Positions 30,330-40,439 of a DNA stretch of 64,000 nt are shown here, in pieces. Under the pieces are notes generated by a model that saw nothing but the letters and a program-made list of their open reading frames with translations, was not told where the DNA came from and did no database searches. A program made the position numbers and the translations under genes. The number at the start of each line of letters is the position of its first letter. Positions within the stretch are counted from its first letter, which is position 1. The stretch lies in the NCBI GenBank assembly GCA_950097015.1, contig CATNEN010000001.1:26385001-26449000 (forward strand). The letters run 5' to 3'. Source of the DNA: Macrostomum hystrix (taxonomy: Eukaryota; Platyhelminthes; Macrostomidae).

Positions 30330-31745
30330 CACCTCATTTGTCTTCCGGCTTTGAGAGTCTTCACAGTGGCCAATGCGCAGCCTCCATAACATGTTTGAGT
30401 TCTTGGGAGTCGCAGGTGCTTGGCTGCGCTGTTGCTATGCAGTTTTTCTTGCTGATTTCTTGGCAATGGTACCGCTCTCTTCCGTCGGAGAATTTCTCTT
30501 GCTTTTGCTTTTCACAGGGTTGGTTGTTAGGGTGGGTTGTACTTCGGATATTATTTTATGTTCGTTTTCCGAAGCAGAAACAATGGCCCATTCATCTGAA
30601 TGCACTTCCTGCAGGCTGGTTTTACTTGGTGTCCCGCACCGCTCGACTGTCGGCTTGGAAGAATTTTGTTCGCTTCTTCACTCCAAGTCTTGTGGAATTT
30701 TTTTGTTTTTTTTTCTTTCGAGTTTGCAACAAAATGAGTTTACAATTGACAATAGCTTGTAGTATAAGGTTGTATAGGCATTATTATTCCGAAACAGGTG
30801 TTTTGTACCTTAATTCAAAGACAAACAGGAAGTAATCTTGGATTTTTCGACATGCTCCGGACCATGAATCAGATACTAGAAGATTTTTTCGGATAAGAAA
30901 GTAAATCTTTTTTCTAGGCCTCTATTTAGACAACGGACTTCAGGCTTTAAAGTACATGCTTTGTTTAAGTCTTAGAAGCTTTATATGTTTTAAGGATTAT
31001 TTTAACAAAATAAGCATTTGAATTTTTCATGCATTTGACGCAAATTGATGATTTTACGGTGTAAACAACATTTACATTGTATAGTACAGTAAATTTTTCT
31101 TTGAAATGTTATTCACTTATGTACACCGTACTTCAAACGCTGAAACATTGTTTCTTTAATTTTTAGCATCTTTGTTTTCTATATTAAGGCCTAGAAACCA
31201 CGGCTATTAAGGCCCATGCCTAGCCTCAAAATCTAAACTCTCCAGAAAGAAAGAATGACGAATGTTAGTACATTGAAACCGTTCGCAAATTTTAGATTCC
31301 ACAGGCTTAAATTCCGCATGCAATGACGTTCAACTCAAAAGCAACACTTTGAGCTACTTGTAGTAAGCTTCTCGGAGCTGGTTTCTCGTTTCGCCAGTTT
31401 ATTTCCAAAGAAACAAAGGTGAGGTCTTTTTTCGTGCGTACCAGTAGGCACCGTATTTACCTTCTAAAACTTAGGTGCTAAAACTTATTGACATCGAAAT
31501 TATGCAAAGGAAGCTAATTTGTTGGAGTATCGAAATACGGAGTCCGCAGAAACAATTCTCTATCCCAAACGGATAAAACTGGCTAGCTGGTCGATAGCCT
31601 TCTTCAGAATATTTAAGAATACTTATACTAATAAGTATCGAATACTCATACGCTCATAAGTAAAAAGTAAATAAATAAGCAAAACAAATCTGCCTAATCA
31701 ATGTAAGCAACTTTCATTCTGACGATAAAGTAAAATGAATTCACA
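30330..31745. other. Spacer upstream of P4
   Basis: Two overlapping plus-strand frames (30338-30835 and 30373-30762) lie in T-rich sequence and read as Phe/Leu/Ser/Cys-rich strings without a domain. I treat them as chance. A segment near 30560-30680 loosely resembles the P2 upstream region. Confidence 0.4.
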
Positions 31746-31747
31746 CA

Positions 31748-31815
31748 AACGGCTTCCTTATCGGCTCTGCCGTTGAAGTAACGGGTGGCGAAGTTCCGTC
31801 CGTTATAGCAGCAGC
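31748..31815 (-). pseudogene. Relic fragment of a PAN-LamG gene
   Basis: About 65 bp (GGCTCTGCCGTTGAAGTAAC and GGTGGCGAAGTTCCGTCCGT) matches the FATFYFNG-coding stretch of P3/P5 with substitutions and no flanking coding sequence. It lies just downstream of P5. Confidence 0.7.
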
Positions 31816-31851
31816 ATGGTACGTATAGTGTATTTCAATGGTTAAAAATAC

Positions 31852-31857
31852 TTTATT
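31852..31857 (-). terminator. Poly(A) signal for P5
   Basis: Minus-strand AATAAA 80 bp past the P5 stop codon. Confidence 0.5.
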
Positions 31858-31936
31858 AATTTAGTTTTGTCACTAGGACTCTTGTCCTTGCATGCTCATA
31901 TCTCGATTTGTCAGTTCATTCAAACAAATGAATGAA

Positions 31937-33058
31937 TCAGTAGCCACAGAAGCGGTTCAGCTCAGCGATCTCAGCGACTCCGAGGGCGGCCTTCGCGATG
32001 GCGTAGCAAATGAAGCGACCTTTCAGAGCTCCTCCAGCTCGAGAGTTGCTGCCCAGCCTCAGGCACTGCGGCAAGCCTTGAAAGCCAGGAAACTGGGCAC
32101 TTCCGCCATTGGCCGATCCGTTGAAGTAGAAGGTGGCGAAGTTGGATGCAGTGTAGACGCCAGCAACAGACACATCCTGGGCGACATTGTTCATGCTCAC
32201 CAGACCAGGTCCAGACGACTGAAAGGCTACAATCTTTGCACTGCTCGGTCCTGAGAACGGATGACTCACGTACAGCTGGGTGGTTTTATCAGAAAATTCA
32301 CCTCTGATGTTGCCACTGCAGTCGTGAAACAGGTGGTAGCCCTGCTCATTGTAGGTCTGTCTGACGAGCCTCGCGTAGAAGGTAAAGTTGTGAGTATAGT
32401 CCAGGTAGCTGGTCGCCAGTGTGTTTCCAACAGTGTCCACATCGATGAAGGCCGAGACGCTTCCAGGAAAATGAGCGCCCTGGGTGTCTCTCTCGACAGA
32501 GCCTTGAGGAGTGGCCGAGTACATCGCTGGGTTGATGAGGTTCGTGTATCCCTGTCTGAAGTCGAACAGAATCACCAGCTTTGACCCGAGGGCGGAGCTC
32601 AGACCTGCGACGCCGGTTTCTAGAGACAATGTCGTGGCTTTTGGTTCTGCCGCTGAAGTCATCATTGAAGCATCTGGACCGGACGTCGTTTCTGGAATGG
32701 CCAGAGGGACTATTGTGGAGATAGGTGACATAGTTCTATAGCTGACGCAGCCATCGGAGCCGTTAGAGACGCTGCTCTGGTCCCACCGAGAAGCCAGCTC
32801 GGAGCTGCTGCCATGGTAGCACCTTGAGCTCGCTTTCGAGAAGTGCACTCCAGCGCAGAGATCCGAAAGCACGCAAGATAGCGTACAGTCGGCCAGGTCT
32901 TTCATGTCACGGACTGACATTAGCGCGGCCAGGTTGGCAGGGGACGGACATCTCAGAAACAATTTGAGTACTGTGGACTTTTGACTCGCCGTGCTTTGTT
33001 CCGCCATCGTGAGAGCAAGAAGAAATGTTAAAGAGTCGGTGAAAAGCTTTCCCTTCAT
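31937..33058 (-). CDS. P5: secreted PAN-like + LamG-like protein (373 aa)
   Basis: Single exon, same length as P3. The signal peptide (MKGKLFTDSLTFLLALTMAE) is weaker and more polar at its start than in the other members. The PAN-like module (CPSPANLAALMS, DCTLSCVLSDLCAG, RCYHGSSS, GCVSY), the linker and the LamG-like domain closely match P3. Differences from P3 are scattered single substitutions (for example DVSVAGVYTAS against DVSVAAVYTAS). The N-terminal 60 residues are much less alike than the rest. An upstream TATA box and CGCTGAAAG are present. Function unknown. Confidence 0.88.
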   Translation of the reverse strand: MKGKLFTDSLTFLLALTMAEQSTASQKSTVLKLFLRCPSPANLAALMSVRDMKDLADCTLSCVLSDLCAGVHFSKASSRCYHGSSSELASRWDQSSVSNGSDGCVSYRTMSPISTIVPLAIPETTSGPDASMMTSAAEPKATTLSLETGVAGLSSALGSKLVILFDFRQGYTNLINPAMYSATPQGSVERDTQGAHFPGSVSAFIDVDTVGNTLATSYLDYTHNFTFYARLVRQTYNEQGYHLFHDCSGNIRGEFSDKTTQLYVSHPFSGPSSAKIVAFQSSGPGLVSMNNVAQDVSVAGVYTASNFATFYFNGSANGGSAQFPGFQGLPQCLRLGSNSRAGGALKGRFICYAIAKAALGVAEIAELNRFCGY

Positions 33059-33080
33059 TTTTAGCAGAGGAAATGAACCT

Positions 33081-33144
33081 TTCTTTCAGCGCAACTGAAC
33101 GGCAGAGTAATAAGTCATAAGTGTATCTTTGCGTCTCTTTATAG
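33081..33144 (-). promoter_or_regulatory. Candidate P5 core promoter
   Basis: The minus strand has CTATAAAGAG at about 33135-33144 and CGCTGAAAGAAAGG at about 33080-33092, the latter 25-35 bp before the ATG. The spacing between boxes (about 50 bp) is wider than at P2 and P3. Confidence 0.38.
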
Positions 33145-34220
33145 TTGAGCTAAGGAGTTTTAATTGGCCGTTGCTATGTAGTTTGGAGCTTTTGCCTTTG
33201 TTTGAACTATTATTCAGAATAGTTCCTTGAGTAAGTTTTTCTGAGCTTTGTGTTTGATTGAGCTAATTGCTTTTGGTCTGGTCATTGTGATTCAGCTCGT
33301 CAAACAGAGAAATCTGGTCAAAAGCCTATTTAGAGAGCTGATGAGAAATATGATCACATATTTGCTTAGCTCAACCTTTTGCAAGAAAAAGAGACATTTC
33401 TACTCGTCTTAAAATAATAAGAAAAACTTATTGTGATTTCAACGTCAATTGCCTACAATGTTTCCGCTTTAGCTCGTACCACCGGTAGTCGCATAAGTTT
33501 TTAATTAGCTGGTTTGGATGCTCAAAGTCAGCTCAAACTTTTATTTTGTTATATATTAACAATTTTTGTTGAAATACAATAATAATCGAAAACAAAGACA
33601 AAGTTGTAAAGTTAGGCAGACAGATTGACCGTTGAGTTGATCGTAATTACCGGAGTGAGTTAAAGAGATCAAGCAAACGTATTGATTTTTAGCTCTGCGA
33701 ACCTAATTTCTACCAAATGGTTCTTTTGGTATATTTTGGACTTACAATTCAAGAACCCCATTGCTTTTTTATTAATAAAAATTAGCGACTACCTCAGAGC
33801 CGCTGTGTCACATCAATTCATTCGAGATTTAAAACTGCTGTTAAACTTCTGTTTTTATATTTGCGCTACTTAAAGTACTCTCTCAGATAACAGAAGTCAG
33901 GTGCACACGCAAACGGCTTATTCTATGCAGGTTATGCCACTTATGCGCAATAGATTTTAGGGCCACCTTTCCTTTGACCCGGCTGGTGCTGATGTACTAT
34001 AGTCATTGGCATGGTTAAATGTCTTAGTTTTGTTTTAGTCCGGGTTTAGTTGATGAACTCTTAGCAAAACTCATGAGGAATGCAGTTCTTATGACCTGAT
34101 TTAGATTGGCCAAAGTGCCGAGGTTTGATTCTGTCGGACACACCAGATCAGAACTCAGTTGGGCTTGCTTCTCAGTGGCAGGTTACGAGTGCCAGTCTTC
34201 ACGCGGAGCAAAACGCGAGG
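33145..34220. other. Spacer, nothing recognised
   Basis: AT-rich unique sequence upstream of P5. A plus frame at 33682-33873 shows no domain. Confidence 0.4.
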
Positions 34221-34224
34221 GCTA

Positions 34225-35286
34225 TTTTCCAAAAGCATCCCGAATATAACATGCAAAATTTTCGCATATTTATCCTGCGATAACATGTTACCGTGTTACA
34301 GAATTCGAGCATTTCTATGAAAGTAAATCGTGAAAGCAAACGTATAAATTGTAACTAGCTTATTGTTACTACATGTCAGTGTTACTTTGCAGGTCCTGTG
34401 ATGTATCTCTAGTTGTTATAGTTTTGCATTTCTATAGTATTTGGACTTATATTTCAAGCGCTGAAAGTATTCATTAATATAAAATGACTATTTAATAATA
34501 TATAATAAATTATAATGGAACTGTAACACGGTAACATGTTATCGCAGGATAAATATGCGAAACTTTTGCATTGTGACGAAATGAATTGACAGGAAGCTTC
34601 GGCGCACGCTCAATCCAATTGTAGTTAGTAATCAGTGCAGTATAGTGTAGCGGTAGCACTCTTAAATTCTTGTTTATTATTGCGACAACCACTGGGACAC
34701 GTGACAAGCAATATAGTAAGTTAATTAGAGGACAGGTGCAGGAGCTCGACGTGGACAACAATATGAGTGGCGAGTATAAGTGATTACAGTGGCCGGGACA
34801 CGCAAGACACGATAGGACAGGAACAGTGGAGGAAGGAAGGACAGGCTCAGAACCAGAACAAATAGGCAGGGATCAGAACAGGCAAGTGAGTAAGGAAGGA
34901 CAGGCTCAGAATCAGTGGAGCGCAAGCGGGCCTAAAGCCCTTGGTTAAATAAACTAGCCAGTCTAAAGAACAGGGCGATCGATAACTCTGGCCAGACAGA
35001 GCTCGCACGCTCATTGGCTGAGGGAAAATACATTGAACCACGCGTAGGAAATAAGCTAGAATGGCGCGATGTGCGTTAACGGTTACTTACAGTAGTGCTC
35101 TAACCATTTGAATTAGTTACATGAAACAGCAGAAGTGGATGAAATTACACGATATGAGTTAAAACGGCCCAAGCTAGTACGCACGCAAATTAGCTATGTA
35201 AATTAACACGTAAATTAAATTGCTAGGGGGCGCTTACAACAAGTGACAACGTCACAGCATGTTATATTCGGGATGCTTTTGGAAAA
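34225..35286. mobile_element. Foldback/MITE element with ~77-bp inverted arms, split by an LTR
   Basis: The left arm 34225-34302 (starting TTTTCCAAAAGCATCCCGAA, ending ACCGTGTTACAG) is the reverse complement of the right arm, which is in two pieces, 34522-34571 and 35261-35286. Removing the insert 34572-35260 restores a 373-bp element with continuous arms around a loop of about 220 bp (34303-34521). No transposase is present, so it is non-autonomous. Confidence 0.83.
34572..35256 (-). mobile_element. Solo LTR (685 bp) with 4-bp target-site duplication
   Basis: Ends are TGTGACG and CGTCACA, i.e. TG...CA with short inverted ends. It is flanked by GCAT on both sides (34568-34571, 35257-35260). 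Read on the minus strand it has a TATA-like TAGTTTATTTAACC (near 34950), a pyrimidine-rich transcribed part and an AATAATAAACAAG poly(A) signal (near 34675). This is U3-R-U5 order. It contains no coding region. It sits in the right arm of the foldback element. Confidence 0.83.
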
Positions 35287-35319
35287 CATAGGTGAAAACG
35301 TACACATTGCAAAGGCCAT

Positions 35320-35590
35320 GCAATTTTTCCTCCTTGGAAAGACCATGGGACTATTTCAAAATACAAGATAGTTCCAAAACCGAACGACCGATTTTCGTGA
35401 AAGTCCACCACATGGATGAACTGAACTGACTTTCAAAGCCGTCCAACGTCACCGTGGTAGATATATTCAGTGATTCTTGTCGAAATCACTAGTGACAATC
35501 ATGGCAATTGGTTGAATATTTTGGGAGACACAGAAAAAATAGATATATGGGTACTTAAAATACCCCATGGTCTTCTACTGCTAGGAGTAT
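35320..35590 (-). mobile_element. MITE-like family C copy, internally deleted
   Basis: Both ends of family C are present in reverse orientation: TTGGAAAGACCATGG with ACCGATTTTCGTGAAAGTCC at the left, and GGTTGAATATTTTG with GGTCTTCTACTG at the right. TTTCAAAGCCGTCC and GATTCTTGTCGAAATC lie between. It is shorter than the 62549-63006 copy, so it is a deletion derivative. Confidence 0.65.
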
Positions 35591-36213
35591 CGTCGGTTTA
35601 TTTATCCTACTTTCGTTCTTCTTGCATCTTTTCCACAATTGTATGGGTTTTGTATTGTCGCTTGTATGTTGAGTCCTGTTTTAGAAAACACTTTGAAGGA
35701 ACCATAGGCAAGATGAGTTGGCTTGCTTGACTTCTGCTTTCACAACAATAATGCTTCTGTTTTTTGGAAACTATAGTAACTTTTTTATTGGCAGCAGAGT
35801 GAAGTGTGCCTTCAAAGTGAAGAGGCCAACGAGTGCTTCAAGACGAGTCAACTGCGCAAACAGCTCAAGCTGAGCAGAGCTTTTGAGTGAATCCCATATT
35901 TCCAAGCCCCTCGCTCTCGCCATCGCGCACACTGTGACTGTTGGCATTTATTTTTCTCGTGCTATTATGTGTACGTACGCATCTAAAAAAAATTGGATAA
36001 CTGAGCATAGAATATCACTGAATTCAGTCCGTATCAGCTACAATATAGCCTTTGCTCAAGACAAATTTCTGACAAGGAGACCATCTAAAGTTCAGGCTGA
36101 TAAAAATGTCTTTCAATTCCAGAGTCCCAGTGTCTTCTCCAGCGTCTGGCGCAGCGGAAAATAGGCCGACGAGAAAGGTGGTGTCCACCCGCGCCCAATG
36201 CTCCTGAGGAGTG
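35591..36213. other. Spacer downstream of P6
   Basis: Here a LamG-like domain would be expected if P6 were full length, but no frame on either strand shows family motifs. Nothing else recognised. Confidence 0.45.
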
Positions 36214-36699
36214 CTAGCCCGGAGCTCGTGCTTGCTGCATCTGCTGCATTCGTTGCATCGGTGCCGTTGATTTGAGTTGTGGCAAAGTTGTAGCTTGAGC
36301 AGAATCATCCGACTTCGAGTTGGTTTCTGGTATTGCAGGTGTCGCTCCTTGAGTCCCAGGCGCTTGTGACGGAGCTAAAAGTGTTAACGAATGCTTAATG
36401 AAGCTCAAGCACCCGAATGTCCCGAAGCTTGGCTGACTAGAGTACAAAGCTAACTGCTCGGGTCCGCCAAAGTAGCACACCGAGTCCTCGGACCTGTGCA
36501 CAATTTCACACCTGGGCAAAGTGGAACACGCCATCAAGCAGTACGCCGAGTTTGGTGCGCCCTCGAGCTTGCTCAGGACTTTCAGACCTAGCTCTGTAGG
36601 GCCGATTGAGTAGGGTGCGAATTGCACTTTCTTGTTGAGCATGCAGTCACAGCGCATTAGTGCTGCCAAGCACAGCAGAATGTAAGTCTCACGGAGCAT
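36214..36699 (-). CDS. P6: PAN-like-only paralogue, truncated (161 aa)
   Basis: Signal peptide MLRETYILLCLAALMRCDC, then a diverged PAN-like module (YCLMACSTLPRCEIVH, SVCYFGG, GCLSFIKH) and a Pro/Thr/Gln-rich tail ending in a stop. The first module cysteine (CPS in other members) is replaced by Ser; extra cysteines occur earlier, near residues 17-20. The LamG-like domain is absent: the frame stops in the linker and no LamG remnant follows within 600 bp. It may be a short secreted PAN-only protein or a pseudogene that lost its 3' half. The frame is otherwise intact. Confidence 0.65.
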   Translation of the reverse strand: MLRETYILLCLAALMRCDCMLNKKVQFAPYSIGPTELGLKVLSKLEGAPNSAYCLMACSTLPRCEIVHRSEDSVCYFGGPEQLALYSSQPSFGTFGCLSFIKHSLTLLAPSQAPGTQGATPAIPETNSKSDDSAQATTLPQLKSTAPMQRMQQMQQARAPG

Positions 36700-37015
36700 T
36701 GCATTGAACTGGTGTCTAATTACAATTCTGAAAGAGACTTCATTTTTATATCTTTCGTATTGCGCTGGGTTTCGACTCTTTCAGCTACAATCAGGATTAT
36801 TCAGAACACTTAAGGGCCCTTGCGAGAGAGTCTTCGGATGAATAAGGAGGCTGAAGTAGGCTTCAGTAGACTCATAGCACACCATTTTTAAAGTGTGCTC
36901 CACTGCATTCTCTAAAGTTCATCAAACACATTCATCTATTGTTAGTGATTATCATTTTCAAATTTGGTGTACTTTTCTGATAGCAGACAGTAGGCCGAGA
37001 ATACAAACCATTTCA
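36700..37015. other. P6 upstream flank
   Basis: A TATAAAAATGAAG-type stretch on the minus strand near 36750 could be a TATA box for P6. Nothing else seen. Confidence 0.35.
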
Positions 37016-37018
37016 AGA

Positions 37019-39996
37019 AGAAGGATTGGTAGCTGGAATCGCAGCTAGATTGGTAGCTGGAATCGCAGCTAGATTGGTAGCTGGATTCGCAGCTAGATTG
37101 GTAGCTGGAATCGCAGCTAGATTGGTAGCTGGAATCGCAGAAGGATTGGTAGCTGGAATCGCAGCTAGATTGGTAGCTGGAATCGCAGCTAGATTTGTAG
37201 CTGGAATCGCAGAAAGATTGGTAGCTAGATTTGCAGAAAGATTGGTAGCTAGATTTGCAGAAAGATTGGTAGCTGGAATCGCAGAAAGATTGGTAGCTGG
37301 AATCGCAGAAATATTGGTATCTGGAATCGCAGAAAGATTGGTAGCTAGATTTGCAGAAAGATTGGTAGCTGGAATCGCAGCTAGATTGGTAGCTAGATTT
37401 GCAGAAAGATTGGTAGCTGGAATCGCAGCTAGATTGGTAGCTGGAATCGCAGCTAGATTGGTAGCTGGAATCGCAGAAGGATTGGTAGCTGGAATCGCAG
37501 CTAGATTGGTAGCTGGAATCGCAGAAAGATTGGTAGCTGGAATTGCAGCTAGATTGGTAGCTGGAATCGCAGAAGGATTGGTAGCTGGATTCGCAGAAGG
37601 ATTGGTAGCTGTAATCGCAGAAAGATTGCTAGCTAGATTTGCAGAAAGATTGGTAGCTGGATTTGCAGAAAGATTGGTAGCTGGAATCGCAGAAAGATTG
37701 GTAGCTGGATTTGCAGAAAGATTGGTAGCTGGATTTGCAGAAAGATTGGTAGCTGGAATCGCAGAAAGATTGGTAGCTAGATTTGCAGAAAGATTGGTAG
37801 CTGGAATCGCAGCTAGATTGGTAGCTGGAATTGCAGCTAGATTGGTAGCTGGAATCGCAGAAAGATTGGTAGCTGGAATCGCAGAAAGATTGGTAGCTGG
37901 AATCGCAGAAAGATTGGTAGCTAGATTTGCAGAAAGATTGGTAGCTGGATTTGCAGAAAGATTGGTAGCTGGAATCGCAGAAAGATTGGTAGCTAGATTT
38001 GCAGAAAGATTGGTAGCTAGATTTGCAGAAAGATTGGTAGCTAGATTTGCAGAAAGATTGGTAGCTAGATTTGCAGAAAGATTGGTAGCTGGAATCGCAG
38101 CTAGATTGGTAGCTGGAATTGCAGCTAGATTGGTAGCTGGAATCGCAGAAGGATTGGTAGCTGTAATCGCAGAAAGATTGGTAGCTGGATTTGCAGAAAG
38201 ATTGGTAGCTGGATTTGCAGAAAGATTGGTAGCTGGATTTGCAGAAAGATTGGTAGCTGGAATCGCAGAAAGATTGGTAGCTAGATTTGCAGAAAGATTG
38301 GTAGCTAGATTTGCAGAAAGATTGGTAGCTGGAATCGCAGAAAGATTGGTAGCTGGAATCGCAGAAAGATTGGTAGCTGGAATCGCAGAAAGATTGGTAG
38401 CTAGATTTGCAGAAAGATTGGTAGCTAGATTTGCAGAAAGATTGGTAGCTGGAATCGCAGAAAGATTGGTAGCTGGATTTGCAGAAAGATTGGTAGCTGG
38501 AATCGCAGCTAGATTGGTAGCTAGATTTGCAGAAAGATTGGTAGCTGGATTTGCAGAAAGATTGGTAGCTGGAATCGCAGAAAGATTGGTAGCTGGAATC
38601 GCAGAAAGATTGGTAGCTGGAATCGCAGAAAGATTGGTAGCTAGATTTGCAGAAAGATTGGTAGCTGGATTTGCAGAAAGATTGGTAGCTGGATTTGCAG
38701 AAAGATTGGTAGCTGGAATCGCAGAAAGATTGGTAGCTGGAGTCGCAGAAGGATTGGTAGCTGGAATCGCAGAAAGATTGGTAGCTGGATTTGCAGAAAG
38801 ATTGGTAGCTGGATTTGCAGAAAGATTGGTAGCTGGAATCGCAGAAAGATTGGTAGCTGGAATCGCAGAAAGATTGGTAGCTGGAATCGCAGAAAGATTG
38901 GTAGCTAGATTTGCAGAAAGATTGGTAGCTGGATTTGCAGAAAGATTGGTAGCTGGATTTGCAGAAAGATTGGTAGCTGGAATCGCAGAAAGATTGGTAG
39001 CTGGAATCGCAGAAAGATTGGTAGCTGGATTTGCAGAAAGATTGGTAGCTGGATTTGCAGAAAGATTGGTAGCTAGATTTGCAGAAAGATTGGTAGCTGG
39101 ATTTGCAGAAAGATTGGTAGCTGGAATCGCAGAAAGATTGGTAGCTGGAATCGCAGAAAGATTGGTAGCTGGAATCGCAGAAAGATTGGTAGCTGGAATC
39201 GCAGAAAGATTGGTAGCTGGAATCGTAGAAAGATTGGTAGCTAGATTTGCAGAAAGATTGGTAGCTGGATTTGCAGAAAGATTGGTAGCTGGAATCGCAG
39301 AAAGATTGGTAGCTAGATTTGCAGAAAGATTGGTAGCTAGATTTGCAGAAAGATTGGTAGCTGGAATCGCAGAAAGATTGGTAGCTGGATTTGCAGAAAG
39401 ATTGGTAGCTGGATTTGCAGAAAGATTGGTAGCTAGATTTGCAGAAAGATTGGTAGCTGGAATCGCAGAAAGATTGGTAGCTGGAATCGCAGCTAGATTG
39501 GTAGCTGGAATCGCAGCTAGATTGGTAGCTGGAATAGCAGAAAGATTGGTAGCTGGATTCGCAGAAGGATTGGTAGCTGGATTCGCAGAAGGATTGGTAG
39601 CTGGAATCGCAGAAAGATTGGTAGCTGGAATCGCAGCTAGATTGGTAGCTGGAATCGCAGCTAGATTGGTAGCTGGAATAGCAGAAAGATTGGTAGCTGG
39701 ATTCGCAGAAGGATTGGTAGCTGGATTCGCAGAAGGATTGGTAGCTGGAATCGCAGAAAGATTGGTAGCTGGAATCGCAGCTAGATTGGTAGCTGGAATC
39801 GCAGAAAGATTGGTAGCTGGAATCGCAGTAAGATTGGTAGCTGGATTCGCAGAAGGATTGGTAGCTGGATTCGCAGAAGGATTGGTAGCTGGAATCGCAG
39901 AAAGATTGGTAGCTGGAATCGCAGCTAGATTGGTAGCTGGAATCGCAGAAAGATTGGTAGCTGGAATCGCAGCTAGATTCACATATATGCGATCAC
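37019..39996. repeat. 24-bp minisatellite, about 124 copies (3 kb)
   Basis: The unit is AGATTGGTAGCTGGAATCGC plus AGAA, AGCT or AGAAGG-type endings, with an AGATTTGC sub-variant. Decayed units continue to about 40115. The frames are open for over 1,000 codons on both strands (1020 aa minus, 1006 aa plus) purely because 24 is divisible by three and the unit lacks stops. Neither has unique N- or C-terminal sequence suggesting a real protein. The unit is related to the 1.5-3.0 kb array (17 of 24 positions match). Confidence 0.97.
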
Positions 39997-40115
39997 AGAA
40001 AAGCGCTTCGCTGAAACCGCAGCACAAACTATTTTCAGTATCGTAGTAAGGGTCGTATCTCCCAGCTAGAACCAAACCTACGTAGAATCGCAGCTAGAAT
40101 CGCTGCAAGAGGTGC

Positions 40116-40435
40116 CGCATCAAAAGTCGTCTCTAGAAGCTTAGCTAATGAACCTAAATGACATTGTTAGATCATGCATAAATTCTGAATATGAATTTCT
40201 CACTATCCTGGGATTATTATGGGATTCTTGCATTCGGGTGGAATCACATAAGAACAGAACTTCTAAAACCGAAAATAAACTGAATGCTTTTATCGAGGCA
40301 GTTAAATTATGAGCGCAGATATATTTTTTTATAAAAAATATATATTTACTAACACACTTCCAGAAGAGAAACATTCAGAAGATCGCATACCTAATTAAAG
40401 TGAAAGGCTAATTATTGAGTTTAAAATCTCTACCA
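40116..40435. other. Spacer, nothing recognised
   Basis: AT-rich unique sequence after the array. Confidence 0.4.
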
Positions 40436-40439
40436 TATA

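Noticed and set aside
30338-30835. Plus-strand 165-codon gene overlapping a 129-codon frame
   Set aside because: T-rich, Phe/Leu/Cys-rich strings in two frames without a domain or conserved neighbour.
37013-40075. Frames of 1020 (-) and 1006 (+) codons, superficially like a repeat protein
   Set aside because: Period 24 gives an 8-residue cycle on both strands; no signal peptide or unique domain, flanks are ordinary spacer.
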